A stretch of 64,000 nt of DNA from a virus: positions 1 through 64,000 of the IMG/VR virus record IMGVR_UViG_3300009158_000001. One strand, written 5' to 3'. The position numbers were made by a program, and so were the translations under genes. The notes under the pieces were generated by a model that was not told where the DNA came from, did no database searches, and worked only from the letters and a program-made list of their open reading frames with translations. Shown here one piece after another: positions 51,591 to 62,500 of this stretch; the first letter of the stretch is position 1, and each line of letters starts with the position of its first letter.

Positions 51591-52746
51591 TGGACACGCT
51601 AAATGTAAGAGTACCTACTGTTCCAATTTGATTTGGCTCTAGTATTATTTCATTCTGTAAAGTAGCATCATAACTAAAATATATACTTCCATCTTGAACT
51701 TGATATGTTACTTTTTTAAAATCTCCACTTGTTTTTGCAAGTAACTTTACACCAGGTATGCCCCCAATCAAACTCTTAATACTGTCTAGGCTAACAGACT
51801 GTCCACCTTGAATGGCATTAAAGTAATTCAGAATTATAGATTGAATTTGATCTTGGACTTGACCTGCATCTACATTTTGCTTTACAATAGCAGTTACTTC
51901 AAAACTAAAAGGAACTGCAATAAAGTTATTTACTCTTACAGATTGGTTAGGTCCAGCAAAAGAGTTTAATTCATTAGATATATTTGATAGATATCTTTCT
52001 TCATAGAAGACGCCACTTGTTGGCTGAACATAAACATAGATTCCGCTTGAACCACCGTTACCTCCTGCGACATAACTTTTTCCAATATCTGGTATTACTT
52101 GATTTAAATAATAATTCAGTGAACTAATATTTTTTTGGTTAGATTCTATTTTTGTAAAGATTCTAACTCTTAGCGCGCCATCTCCTTCTTGATCTTGTCC
52201 ATTCCTTATTGCTGCAGTATTAGTAACTCTCAATCTAGGAAAGTTTTTAACAAATCTATTTAGAGATCCTTTCTCAACATTGTAATTTGAGCCAGATGCG
52301 TTTGCTATTGCACCTACATATACGCTTTTACTACTACTCGAAATAGAATCAACTTGCTGAACAATAAATCTTTTTGTATCATTGAAGTCACAAATTTGTA
52401 ACCCATTCAAATTAATATTGTAGTCAAGAAGAACATCAAGAAGATTTTCATTAAAACTAGTAGAAATTATAATGTTACGATCAGTACTGAGTACTCTCGC
52501 CGCTGTATCCATTTTTCTACTTATGCCAAAGTCATTAGCAATCTTGTCAAGACCTCTTGAGGTTGCACTTGAAACAAAAGAATCTCTTAGGTTTGCTCTA
52601 TAGTCAAGTTCTGAGCCCACTATAAGCTGAGCAACATCGCTTGCTAAGCTATCAAGCATTGATCCTGGATAGAAATAATTCGCATGTTTTCTACCAAGTG
52701 AATTCCCAAAAATTAAATTTTTAATATCAATTGTACTTCTTGGCAC
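51583..52746 (-). CDS. Baseplate J-like wedge protein
   Basis: The 387-residue protein has the overall plan of the baseplate J family (Mu gp47, T4 gp6 C-terminal part). The N-terminal helical region has SRGLDKIANDFGISRKMDTAA (about 63-83), the typical G-L-x-x-I-A-x-x-x-G-I-x-R entry. A beta segment comes next, then NNFIAVPFSFEVTAIVKQNVD and a C-terminal part (PGVKLLAKTSGDFK). These proteins join adjacent wedges and transmit sheath contraction. With the gp25-like gene next upstream, this is the strongest evidence that the phage has a contractile tail. Confidence 0.85.
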   Translation of the reverse strand: MPRSTIDIKNLIFGNSLGRKHANYFYPGSMLDSLASDVAQLIVGSELDYRANLRDSFVSSATSRGLDKIANDFGISRKMDTAARVLSTDRNIIISTSFNENLLDVLLDYNINLNGLQICDFNDTKRFIVQQVDSISSSSKSVYVGAIANASGSNYNVEKGSLNRFVKNFPRLRVTNTAAIRNGQDQEGDGALRVRIFTKIESNQKNISSLNYYLNQVIPDIGKSYVAGGNGGSSGIYVYVQPTSGVFYEERYLSNISNELNSFAGPNQSVRVNNFIAVPFSFEVTAIVKQNVDAGQVQDQIQSIILNYFNAIQGGQSVSLDSIKSLIGGIPGVKLLAKTSGDFKKVTYQVQDGSIYFSYDATLQNEIILEPNQIGTVGTLTFSVSNE

Positions 52747-52747
52747 T

Positions 52748-53230
52748 TTAACCTCCGAAAGCTTTATAGACAGTTTTTAATTCTTGTGTACTATGATTAA
52801 AAACAGCTTTAACTTCTATCATATTTGCATTAATATTAATAAGAGATAGAAACATTGTTACTTTTACCCCTATTGTATCTTTTGTAATAGGAAAAACCAC
52901 GACATCAATTGGGTAATCTTTCTGATTAAAAAAACTATTATTTAGATGTATTTGAATATAACTTCTTATATCTGAAAGAGCTTGAGCTGTCATTATTAGA
53001 TTTTTATATCTCTTTGGAGAAGCTCCAAATTCCATATTCTTAAGATACTCATTTCTTTTTGTTTGTAAACACATTTTAAGAATTTGAAGCATTGTCTCTG
53101 TTGGGTCATTCTTCCCTGTAAGAGATACTTTATTATGACTTGGTGTTGATTCAATAACTATATCCCAGTCATTTGTAATCTTAATATCTCGCAATCCAAT
53201 TGGATCTTGATGTGTTTTTACTATTGCCAT
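52748..53230 (-). CDS. T4 gp25-like baseplate wedge protein
   Basis: 160 residues with the gp25/W family pattern. TETMLQILKMCLQTKRNEYL (about 44-63) and EFGASPKRYKNLIM (about 67-80) match the conserved helix and FG-loop. A final strand region follows (IDVVVFPITKDTIGVKVTMF). In T4 and related contractile systems gp25 sits at the sheath-baseplate junction and starts sheath assembly. It has no intact lysozyme site, as in other phage gp25 proteins. Start overlaps the upstream stop by one base. Confidence 0.85.
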   Translation of the reverse strand: MAIVKTHQDPIGLRDIKITNDWDIVIESTPSHNKVSLTGKNDPTETMLQILKMCLQTKRNEYLKNMEFGASPKRYKNLIMTAQALSDIRSYIQIHLNNSFFNQKDYPIDVVVFPITKDTIGVKVTMFLSLININANMIEVKAVFNHSTQELKTVYKAFGG

Positions 53231-53553
53231 TATATTCCTACTATACTAGTAGCACCTGCTATAATTGCTGAATTTATTGCAACATTAGCAAATGCATTAA
53301 TTATAGTTTCCGAGAAAAAATATGTAGGAGTAAAGGGTAAAGCTCCGGCAACTGGAGTTATATTAGAAAGTAGCCCATGAAAAGTCATTTTATCTGGACT
53401 CATTTGAAAGTTTACACTTTGTGCACTTGCATTTATAACTGACTTATCAAGAATTATAAAGTTATCTGGGCCTGCCCCTATTCTCACATAGTCTTTTCCA
53501 ATTTCAATATAGGCATCACCATCGGGAATTTTAATAATCTTTGCAGCGCTCAT
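53230..53553 (-). CDS. Possible spike/needle protein (107 aa)
   Basis: Short repeating beta strands dominate the first 60 residues (AYIEIGKDYVRIGAGPDNFI and following), resembling the beta-helix of tail-spike tips. The last 35 residues are Ala/Ile-rich and hydrophobic. The location before gp25 and after an OB-like protein is where baseplate spikes are encoded in contractile phages. No PAAR motif or metal-binding tip is visible. The assignment is inference from strand pattern and position. Confidence 0.5.
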   Translation of the reverse strand: MSAAKIIKIPDGDAYIEIGKDYVRIGAGPDNFIILDKSVINASAQSVNFQMSPDKMTFHGLLSNITPVAGALPFTPTYFFSETIINAFANVAINSAIIAGATSIVGI

Positions 53554-53561
53554 TTTAATCC

Positions 53562-54008
53562 TTAAAATCCAGCAGCCCTAGTATTGGCTGAAAGTCCTGC
53601 TATTACTCCTCCAAAGGAGCTAGCTTTATTCTTTTGATAATTAATAATTGTATTATCCTGCATATTATCGCACATCAACCAAGCTAATCCCTTTTTCCAG
53701 TTAACGCCTTTCCATACATATTTAACTCTTAGTTTTTTAAGAATAATTGCCTCTCTATTGCCTATAGAACTAAGCATAGCTTCAGGTGTTTCTCCCATTA
53801 AACGAAATGGAGTTTCATCACTGGGATAAGTGTCCCAAGCAACTTTAACATAGATGCTTGGACTGTTAGGTGTTGGATAGATAATATCAACTATAGTTCC
53901 ATAAATTGGATTTTGCTCTGTGTGTAAACTTGGGCTGCCTCTTTCGATATGGTCTTTATGTTTAAAGTAAGTAACACCTATATTAGTCTTAGGAACTACG
54001 CCTGACAT
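53562..54008 (-). CDS. Possible baseplate spike OB-fold protein (148 aa)
   Basis: Residues about 30-70 show an OB-like strand pattern (PIYGTIVDIIYPTPNSPSIY, VKVAWDTYPSDETPFRLMG) similar to the gpV/gp5 oligonucleotide-binding domain that precedes tail-spike beta-helices. The remainder is basic and mixed. It precedes the possible spike gene in transcription order, and the pair may form the membrane-piercing device. Not a confident family match. Confidence 0.5.
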   Translation of the reverse strand: MSGVVPKTNIGVTYFKHKDHIERGSPSLHTEQNPIYGTIVDIIYPTPNSPSIYVKVAWDTYPSDETPFRLMGETPEAMLSSIGNREAIILKKLRVKYVWKGVNWKKGLAWLMCDNMQDNTIINYQKNKASSFGGVIAGLSANTRAAGF

Positions 54009-54041
54009 TTTTTTCCTTATTTTTATAAATGTAATACAAAA

Positions 54042-56378
54042 CTATTTAGTTCCACCAGTTGTAACAGGAGCCAATACTTTTTCATAGGTTGAACTACCAC
54101 CAGAAGCAATGTCTGGCGATTGCGGTGACTCATCAAAGTATTCTTGGACTTCCGTATACTCAACTAAAGAATCTCCTATCTTTGCATTCTTTGCAGGATC
54201 TATTGCTGCGATAGCTCCTGCCATCTCGCCCATCTTTGCTCCAAAGTTCATGAAAGTTAGATCCCAGTGATCTTTGAAAGTTTCAAGGCTTTTTTCCATC
54301 ATTAACCACCATGAAAGATTAGCACCATATTTAGCTCTAATTTCACTATTTTCCATTAGCTGGTCAATTTCTTTTGTGGCTAAACCCATACCGCCATCCA
54401 TAAAATATTGCTTCATGTACTGTAGTGGAGTTTTATAAATACCACTGCCAAATCCAATATTGATTCCAGCAACCATAGGAACACCTTCTTTCATCAGAGG
54501 AATAATAAAATAAGCTCTACTATCTGCTACAAAGTTCATAACAAAACTTTGGAATTGCGAACCAAATTTTGAAAATGCATAACCGCCAATTCCAATGCTT
54601 GTTATTAGACTAAAAGTAAGACCACCTTTCCAACCAGAACCAGTAAGCAAAGTCCCAATCTTAGGTATGCTTCGAATTAAATTTATACCTGCCAGACCAT
54701 TAGCAGCCAATGCTAGGCCAGCAGCTCCGCCACTAAGTGCCCCTGCAGCAAACCTAAGATCTCCCGTCCAGCTATCGTTATCCCATAGCTTACTTACTAT
54801 ATCCATTTCATATTTAATTTTTTCCACCTGCTGGTCATAACTATTAAATAGTTTTTTAAGTTGTCTTGCTGCAACACTATTGCTTACTAAACCATCTGTG
54901 TCTCCGTATACTGGTCTTTGAGCCATAGCATTACTAGCATATAGTTCTGTTTTCATCCATGCTTCATTGTATAAACCATTATGTAACATATACGGAGTAA
55001 CATCATCATTTACAACAAGAGTGTCTGGGTAAATATGAGTTATAAATCCAGTGTCAGCGCCAAACATGTGATGTACTTCTTCTACTTCAATTGGGCCACA
55101 AATATTACTGTATGTATCGTTTACCATAATTACATCATATGGGCGAATATGTGGATTTCCCATAATCAAAAGAGAACCCTTGTACATCTCTTTGGCTTGT
55201 TTAGCTAATAGAGATCTTGCATATCTCTTAGCCATTGCTTCTCTTTTTATATTAACAAACTGATAATGAGTACTACGTAAGTAAGCAGGAGATAGATCTA
55301 TACATGCATTTCTTGTAACAATATTATCGTCATTCCAACTTACAAAAATATTTGGATTTTCTGTTCCAGCAGAAGATTTGTTGAATGAGTCCGTTGCTAC
55401 ATCATCAGTTATGCTAGTTCCACCAAACTGAACGCTAACTTGAGTAAACCAGCCGTCTGCTGTTGCTTCTATTGTGTTGTTAATAATATCTGTATAGGAG
55501 TTTACATTGTGCCATCTTCTAAAAGGACGAAATCTATTTCTTACAGTTTTGATAAACTTACTTGCTAGATTTGCATTTACAACAAGATTGAATCCTTTGC
55601 CATTTGTTTGCTCTAGCATTTTGTAAACTGATAAAGATATTGATTTACTAGCACCTTCAAGGCTTGGACTTGATCTTATACCTTGTAGAGTAACACCTTT
55701 TTCTCCTGCCATCTGTCTAACATTTTCAGTCTCAGAAAAACTACTATTTGGAACCTCAACATTTCGTTTATCCACAACCTTTGACATCATAGCCATTTCT
55801 AAGAAAAGCCTATTTGCTTCAAAAATACTTGAAGGATCTCCCATAGATTCCCACATGTCCTGATCTGGAAATCCAAAAAACATAGTCATTCTATTTGACC
55901 TATAATATATTCTTGGATGCTTTACATATCCAGGATGTCTATAGGTCATCTCCTCAAATACTTCCCAGATTGTAGAGTAGTAAGTTGTGTATTTAAGATC
56001 TTCAACCGTCCAAGCTTCTGTCCAATGCTGATCACTTGTTATTAATTTTCTAGCTTTTGATGTTGGTCCATCCAAAGCAACAGGAACATTTCCAGGTTCA
56101 GGCGTCGCCGCAGGTGGCGGAGTTGCGCTTTGGCCCGGCACTGGATTAACAGCTAGAGGAGCCGAAGAGGAAGGTGCAGTCGAACCTTCGGCTTTGTATT
56201 CTCCCTCGTACTGGCCACTTGTTGGATTCCATCTCCGTGCTCCTCTGCTCCCATCAGCTCGATAAGGACCGAGAGCAGGATCATCACCTCTTTTCATAAT
56301 CTGCCAACCCATCGTCTCATCTTTTTTTTGCGCTTCAGTTGGTTCGTTTGGTTTTGTTTCTGGTGCTGGTCCTGCCAT
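54042..56378 (-). CDS. Probable baseplate hub protein (778 aa)
   Basis: The first 110 residues are Pro/Ala-rich and likely flexible. Residues about 115-450 include IRPYDVIMVNDTYSNICGPI and EVEEVHHMFGADTGFITHIY, resembling the hub (gp27/gpD-like) segment that positions the spike. The C-terminal third has a hydrophobic Gly/Ala-rich helical stretch (about 510-590) that may insert into or seal against a membrane, and ends with a helical region. It precedes spike-like genes and follows the 2461-residue protein. The role is inferred from context and the hub-like motifs. Confidence 0.65.
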   Translation of the reverse strand: MAGPAPETKPNEPTEAQKKDETMGWQIMKRGDDPALGPYRADGSRGARRWNPTSGQYEGEYKAEGSTAPSSSAPLAVNPVPGQSATPPPAATPEPGNVPVALDGPTSKARKLITSDQHWTEAWTVEDLKYTTYYSTIWEVFEEMTYRHPGYVKHPRIYYRSNRMTMFFGFPDQDMWESMGDPSSIFEANRLFLEMAMMSKVVDKRNVEVPNSSFSETENVRQMAGEKGVTLQGIRSSPSLEGASKSISLSVYKMLEQTNGKGFNLVVNANLASKFIKTVRNRFRPFRRWHNVNSYTDIINNTIEATADGWFTQVSVQFGGTSITDDVATDSFNKSSAGTENPNIFVSWNDDNIVTRNACIDLSPAYLRSTHYQFVNIKREAMAKRYARSLLAKQAKEMYKGSLLIMGNPHIRPYDVIMVNDTYSNICGPIEVEEVHHMFGADTGFITHIYPDTLVVNDDVTPYMLHNGLYNEAWMKTELYASNAMAQRPVYGDTDGLVSNSVAARQLKKLFNSYDQQVEKIKYEMDIVSKLWDNDSWTGDLRFAAGALSGGAAGLALAANGLAGINLIRSIPKIGTLLTGSGWKGGLTFSLITSIGIGGYAFSKFGSQFQSFVMNFVADSRAYFIIPLMKEGVPMVAGINIGFGSGIYKTPLQYMKQYFMDGGMGLATKEIDQLMENSEIRAKYGANLSWWLMMEKSLETFKDHWDLTFMNFGAKMGEMAGAIAAIDPAKNAKIGDSLVEYTEVQEYFDESPQSPDIASGGSSTYEKVLAPVTTGGTK

Positions 56379-56512
56379 AATAATCCTTATAGCTCTATAC
56401 TATTAATAATTTAATTATCCTTTAATGATAAAATTCATACTTAAAACTATAATAAAGATTAATTTAAAATTTTATTCTAATTAGTTTACGGGCCTGGTCT
56501 TCTTTAGGAAAT
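56379..56512 (-). other. A+T-rich gap in the late operon (134 bases)
   Basis: The longest non-coding interval on the minus strand, strongly A+T-rich. TATTATAG- and TATAAGG-like sequences occur on the minus strand, but no convincing -35 box at the right spacing. It could hold an internal promoter for the hub and baseplate genes. AAGGA just before 56378 is the hub ribosome site. A short hairpin (56502-56518) has no T-run and is not a terminator. Confidence 0.3.
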
Positions 56513-59500
56513 CTAAGGCGTACCGGGCGCAGGTGCAGGAGCAGGAGCAGGTGCAGGAGCAGGCGGCATAACTACTTGCTGCTCTAATTGTGCTTGCGCA
56601 GCTGATGTTGCGGCAAACTCATCAAATACTACACCTGGAATATACTCATTGTCATATACTGCAGCACTTTTAAAGTATGCTGCATCATCTGTGACTTGAA
56701 CATTGCCAAATACACCACTTACCCATCTTCCTGCTGAATCTGACCACATCATAATTTGACTTGCATTAGGATTAGGAGCAAAAATATTATCATCTTGGGG
56801 TCCCTCTAAAGGAGATATTCCTTTTTGTCTTGCCGCTGCTGTCATTCCACCAGTTGCATTCCAACCTGCACTATCTGCCATAGTTGAGTCTGACATTCGC
56901 CCAATCCAACCAACGCTGCCTCCTTTTCTTCCACTATTATAAAGAGCTCCTAGATTTACTGTCTCCTTGTATTGTTGCATATGTTTTTCTAAACTTTGGT
57001 CTTCACCAAACATAACAATATCATCAAGTCTTCTTTTGCCAAAATGCACAACCTCACTTGAGAACATTAGACTTGCAAGAGTTGAGAAAGTTGTATCAAA
57101 GCTTAATGGCTCGCTTGCGCTACCCCATTCACTTTTTGCTCCTTTAATTTGAGCAACCAATTCAGCTCCATAGGACTGAGCAGTAATACTCATACGGGAT
57201 GACATTCCTTCCATCTGGACATCTGTAATTTCTCCCAGAAATACTTCTTCTAGTTTATTTGAATCATTACTAAATCCAAGGCAAACTTTTATTTTCAACC
57301 CAGGTGCAATACTAAAGTTATATTCATTTTGTTCAAGAACTGTATCTGCTGTTATAGGATTTCTATCTTCTTGCCCAAAAAGACTTGCTTCGTCAACAGA
57401 AGGTTGCGCTGAAGATGATGCCTTATTAAACTGATTAAAACCACTTAATAGACCGTTAACATCGCTAAAAGTAATAGTACAAATAGCAGCTGGTCTTTTT
57501 CTGCTGTCAGATATGTTTAAAGATTCAATCTTTGAATAGGAAAATACCTCATCAAAAGACAACCATTGCTTTGAGAAGATCTCGTCTTCCTCAAAGAAAA
57601 ATACCTTAACAACAGGAAAAGCTCTTCTTGCTGCTAATTTAGGTCGATTAATACTTTTTAAAGCATTAGCAACTTTTATTTTCATAGGTGTTCTAAATTG
57701 TGCAGTTTGAGCATATGCTCCTGCTCCTCCTGCTGCAAGACTTGTCTGACTACTTCCTGTGTAGTCAAAAACAAGAGGTTCCCAAACTAACATGCCCGCT
57801 TTTATTTTTGCTCTTATTTCATCAATCTTGGCAAGAGTATCGGATGAAGGCATTTTATCATCTTTATTTTTCCCTGTTGCATCTGTTAGATTGTTTCCAT
57901 CTTTATCTGTGCCAAGATTGCCCGCACGAGGTCTTAGAAGTTTTTCGGGCTTGAAACCTGCGGTTACGTCTTCAGTAGCTTCCTGGTTTTGCCTTAGTAG
58001 GAAATTAGATCTAACCATATTTAAGTAATATTCTGTACCAAGCGAATCGTATTGTTGATAACTATAATTCAATACTTTATTACCAAAAATAGGATCTTTT
58101 GGATTTAGCCCACCAGCAAGAGGACTAAGTAAATCAAGATTATCACCAAACATAAGACTTAAATCATTCCAAGAAACAACGTTAGGCGAAGCTATACTTT
58201 CAACACCATCGCCATCAGCTGCGACTGCACCAGCGCTGGCTATTGGTACTCTTGTTTTTCCATCTGATGACATTTTATGCGAGCTTGCGGCATTAAATCT
58301 TGAAAGGTATTCACTGCAAACATTTCTTCGACTACTTGTAAAGGCATTCTCATCTTCTTCAGTTCTGGACATTGCTGTAATATTTGGATTATTAATAGTA
58401 GTAAACGAGGCCCCTTCTGCTTGAAATTTCCTTTGTTTGAAAATTCTTCTTGGGCTTGTCTCTACTGTTGCAAGACCTTGCATTTCTCCTAGGCATTTTT
58501 CAAAATTGACATCTATAAATAGATTTCGAAATTCGCTCATGGAAACCCCAGGAACAAATACTCTATTGTCACCTTCGTAACCTTTACCTAAAGCCTCCCC
58601 TACCTTTTGTCCTGCAACTGGCTTTTGTGTTCCTTCTGGGAGATTATCTGGGTTTACAGCTTCAACAGCTACAACATAATCAGACATATCAGGGCCGACT
58701 TCCTCTCCTCCGAAATAATCAATACCTGGATTAGCTAGATAGAAGTCCGGATCTGTAAAACTTGATCCTCTTAACTTATTAGATAAACCATTAGCGCCAA
58801 GTGCATTCCAATAAGGATGATGAGGTAATTCTAAGTCATCATATGATGGAGCAGTCAAATCTGCAGAAACTTTAGATAATAGTTTCTTGGTCTCTGGGAA
58901 CCAATCGGTATATCTAACAACTCTTTGAATGTCAGAAAATCTTAATACATTATTAAGATATGGAATAGCCAATGCCTCCCAAATATAATCTATAAAGTCT
59001 TGGCCAATTAAAGATGCTTGGCCAGCCTCTACATGTAGTTTCTTAAACAATGGAGTACTTTGTTGAGCTGGTCCAACACCACCAAAAAATCCAGTACTTA
59101 ATTGCTCAACAGTGCCTGAGTCTAAGTCAAAACTATCTGATTCAACTTCAGTAAATAAACCATTAATTCCAGTTACTTCACTTGGAAGTTTATCTTGACT
59201 TAGTCTTCCACCTTTGGGCAATTTGTCTAAGGCTTTTAAGAAATTCTCATATCCATTTGATAAGCTAACGCTGTATAGCGTCATATTGTCAATGTCAATT
59301 ATCTCTTGTTCTTTTTCATATTCAAATTTAAAGGTTTCCTGATATATTAATTTTCCATTTGCTCTACTATCTAAAATATCTTCACCCCAAGGTCTTCTAC
59401 CTTGTTTAGTTTGGTCAAATACATAAAAATAATCATAAAAAGGAGCATGCTGCTCAGTATTTCTTTCGGCCTCAATTCTTTCCATTATGCTAGTAAAACT

Positions 59501-62500
59501 AGTAAAACCCGCCGTACCAGCTATTGCAAGTTTAGTACCTATACGTGCAGCTTTAGCCCATCCACTAGCACTAGCCTGTAAAGCACTCGCATTTTTGCGA
59601 TGCCACCAGTACCGACCTAAAAAGCCCTTTTTTGCTGCTTCTTCTGCAGAAGCACGAAGACCTTCTCTAAGGGCAGCTGATTTTTGATAAGCTTTGACTG
59701 CTTTTGCTGCTCGGGCTTCTTTTACTGCTAGGTTTCCAACTTTTTCAAGTGCGGCGGCACCTTTAACAAGTTTTGCAATTTCTGCAGCGCGAGCCGCACT
59801 ATTTGCAGCCTTGGCGACTAGAATCGGAGTTGCAAGTCCAACAGTTGCGGCTTCAAGAGCATAAAGTCCTATGTAGGTAACAGCCTCTTGAAGAAGAAAA
59901 ACTCCAATTGCTTTTCCTGCATCTGATGTCAGAAACCACTTAAAATCTTTTAATGCTTCTCGAATATCGCCATTAATTGTCTTATTAGCATTGTCATTCT
60001 TGATAATTAAAGATATATCATAGAATCTTCGTATTGCTCTTGTGTTCTGAGCCAAAGCCAAAACATTTCTATGTGCCATAAGATATGGATAAAAGGTTCC
60101 TGGAATATGACAACTTTCACCTAATCCCTCAATTTGTACAAGCCCTGCGGCTGCAGCAGCACCTTCAGCTTGTTTGCTATCAGTTTTAGCAAGCCCAGCT
60201 AGTTGCGTAAGCCATGTACCGTAAGCTCTTTGATAGGATCCTGTTCCATCTTTCCAGTTAATAAAAGCAAATGGACGGAGAACCGTATCTGTTAAATCAT
60301 TATTTAACATTGTTCCTGGACGCTCAAGCATCCAATCCCAAGCAGGAGGGGCAACTCTTCCTAGGAATGGATTACTTTCTATAACAAAACTTACATAGTC
60401 AACAGTAGCGTTTGGAATCAATGAGATATAAGCGTGCTCTGGGTAAGACTTATAATAGAACATCATTGAGCTATCCATATAAGCTGCATCTCTTGCTTTT
60501 GTTGGCTGAAGCCAAGGAGCATACAAATTTGTTATTCGCTTATCAGGAATATATGTAATAAAACCCTCATCAGTGAAAATATATCTCTCTCTTAGTTTGA
60601 TTTGGTCAATGTCCTCTTGGGTAACACCATTAACGCCAACTTCAATAGCGGCTAGTTCTGTGTTTGCATCTTGATAATAACTATCTTTTGGAAATAAATT
60701 ATTTACCATGTTTATATGAGCAAGTACCTCTAAGAGATATTTGTTACTGCTTAAATAGACGTCTGTCTGTTTATTTGCAGGAGTTAAATCAACATTTAAA
60801 GTTAAAATGTATTGCTCTTCATTGTCGATTATAGCCTTTTTTCTTTCAATGTAAGGTAATCCTTTTTTCTTTCTTTCTTGTTGGTAGTTCTGCGCAACAA
60901 CAAGAGTTGCTTCATAAGCGTCCTCTTGCTCTTTTGTTCTAGCAGTACCAGGTGGAAAAAGACCGTCTGGATTATAGTCTGATCCTCCTAGGAATTCTTT
61001 AAGGAAAGATTCTTTAATTTCTTGGTTTCCGACTACTGATTCTTTCTTTAATACTTGCTGTTTTATACTAATATCATTTGCAGTCAAACGCATTTCGCAT
61101 GCATATACATTTGGTTGCTCAGGTACAGCTGCCATCTCAATGCCATTTATAACAAAGTAAACATTTCCAAAAGCATTAATAAAATTATTCTCAACTCTTA
61201 AAGAGTAAGCTTCTGGGATATGTTTAAACATTACCCCTTGCTTCCTTAACGTATCTCTTATTACCTCTAACTGTTTAATAGAATTTAAACCAAATCCTTT
61301 CATTGACAAAAGAAAAGTATCATCTTGGCTTCCAAGAAACTGAGCAGTTGGGGCCATAATTCCCTGAACATTCAACATCTTGAAATTATTACTTGAAGTT
61401 GCAGATATAAAATCACAGATTAAAGGATCTTGCATTTGCCTTGACTCTGCATCATTGCCAGAAACAAGTTCAAGAATATGTTCTCTGTAGAATAAATCAA
61501 AATTTGTCAAGTCACCTTCATACAAGTACCAACCGGCTTGCTCCAAAGTCCGGACCTGAAGCCCATAGAATTCCCAAGGATGTAAATCTCTATTCTTCGT
61601 TATTTCTTCTTCATTTGCTGTTAGATACTCATCGTATGATTCGTATGGTTTATCAGTGTTAGAGTTAGTCAGCTTTCTCCAGTTACTATTTGCGCCATTT
61701 TCTAATGCAAACTTAACAGCTGATTTTATAATGCCTTCAGTATTGCCAGGTTTGCCTTTTAAGTTTTTACCTCTTAAATCATTTAGAAGTTCATAGGTAG
61801 CTTCTTCTTCTGGAAGCCCGTGCCTATTTTCTGGCTTTAATTTATAGTATGCATTAATAATATCTTTTGGAGGTTTTGAAGTTGCATTCTTTAGAAGAGG
61901 AGTAATGTCAATGCGGTCATATAAAGATCCATGCCCAGTATCTTCGCCGCCAAGTTCAACATGCAAGTGAGGACTACTTTCATCAACAGCCGTTCCTCCT
62001 AAAAAAGCACCTATCCACTGTCCTGCTTCTAGTACTGCGCCTGGACCAAAATTTTTCGTCCATGTGTCTATAAATGTTTCAAAAATTGGATTTGTACGGC
62101 TAACCCCTTCAGGAGCCATAGCGGCTAAATGCCAAAATCGAATTTTCTTTCCCCTGAAAGGTCCGTCTAATATTTCGCCTATAATGCTATTGCCTTTAGA
62201 GCCACTAAGACCTTTATGATTTTCGTTAGAAAATCTATATACTTCAAATCTATACTTGTACGCATCGAGCTCCCAAGCAATAGCCTGTGTACTATAAATC
62301 ACTCTTTTCCAAGTCTTTTTTCCTCTGATTACAACTTGTTTCTCTGGAGAATAACCTCCATTATAGATTGCAACATCATAAGCTATTTCAGAAAAGCACG
62401 TATTCTCAGTAATACGTATTTTAAAAGGTGTAAAAATTGGAACTGTAACATCTCTATTATTTGCTGGGTACGAAGGCATAATGTCTATGCCTTTATGGAA

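Noticed and set aside
56502-56518. Terminator after the giant virion gene
   Set aside because: Only six pairs with a wobble and no T-run on the minus strand.
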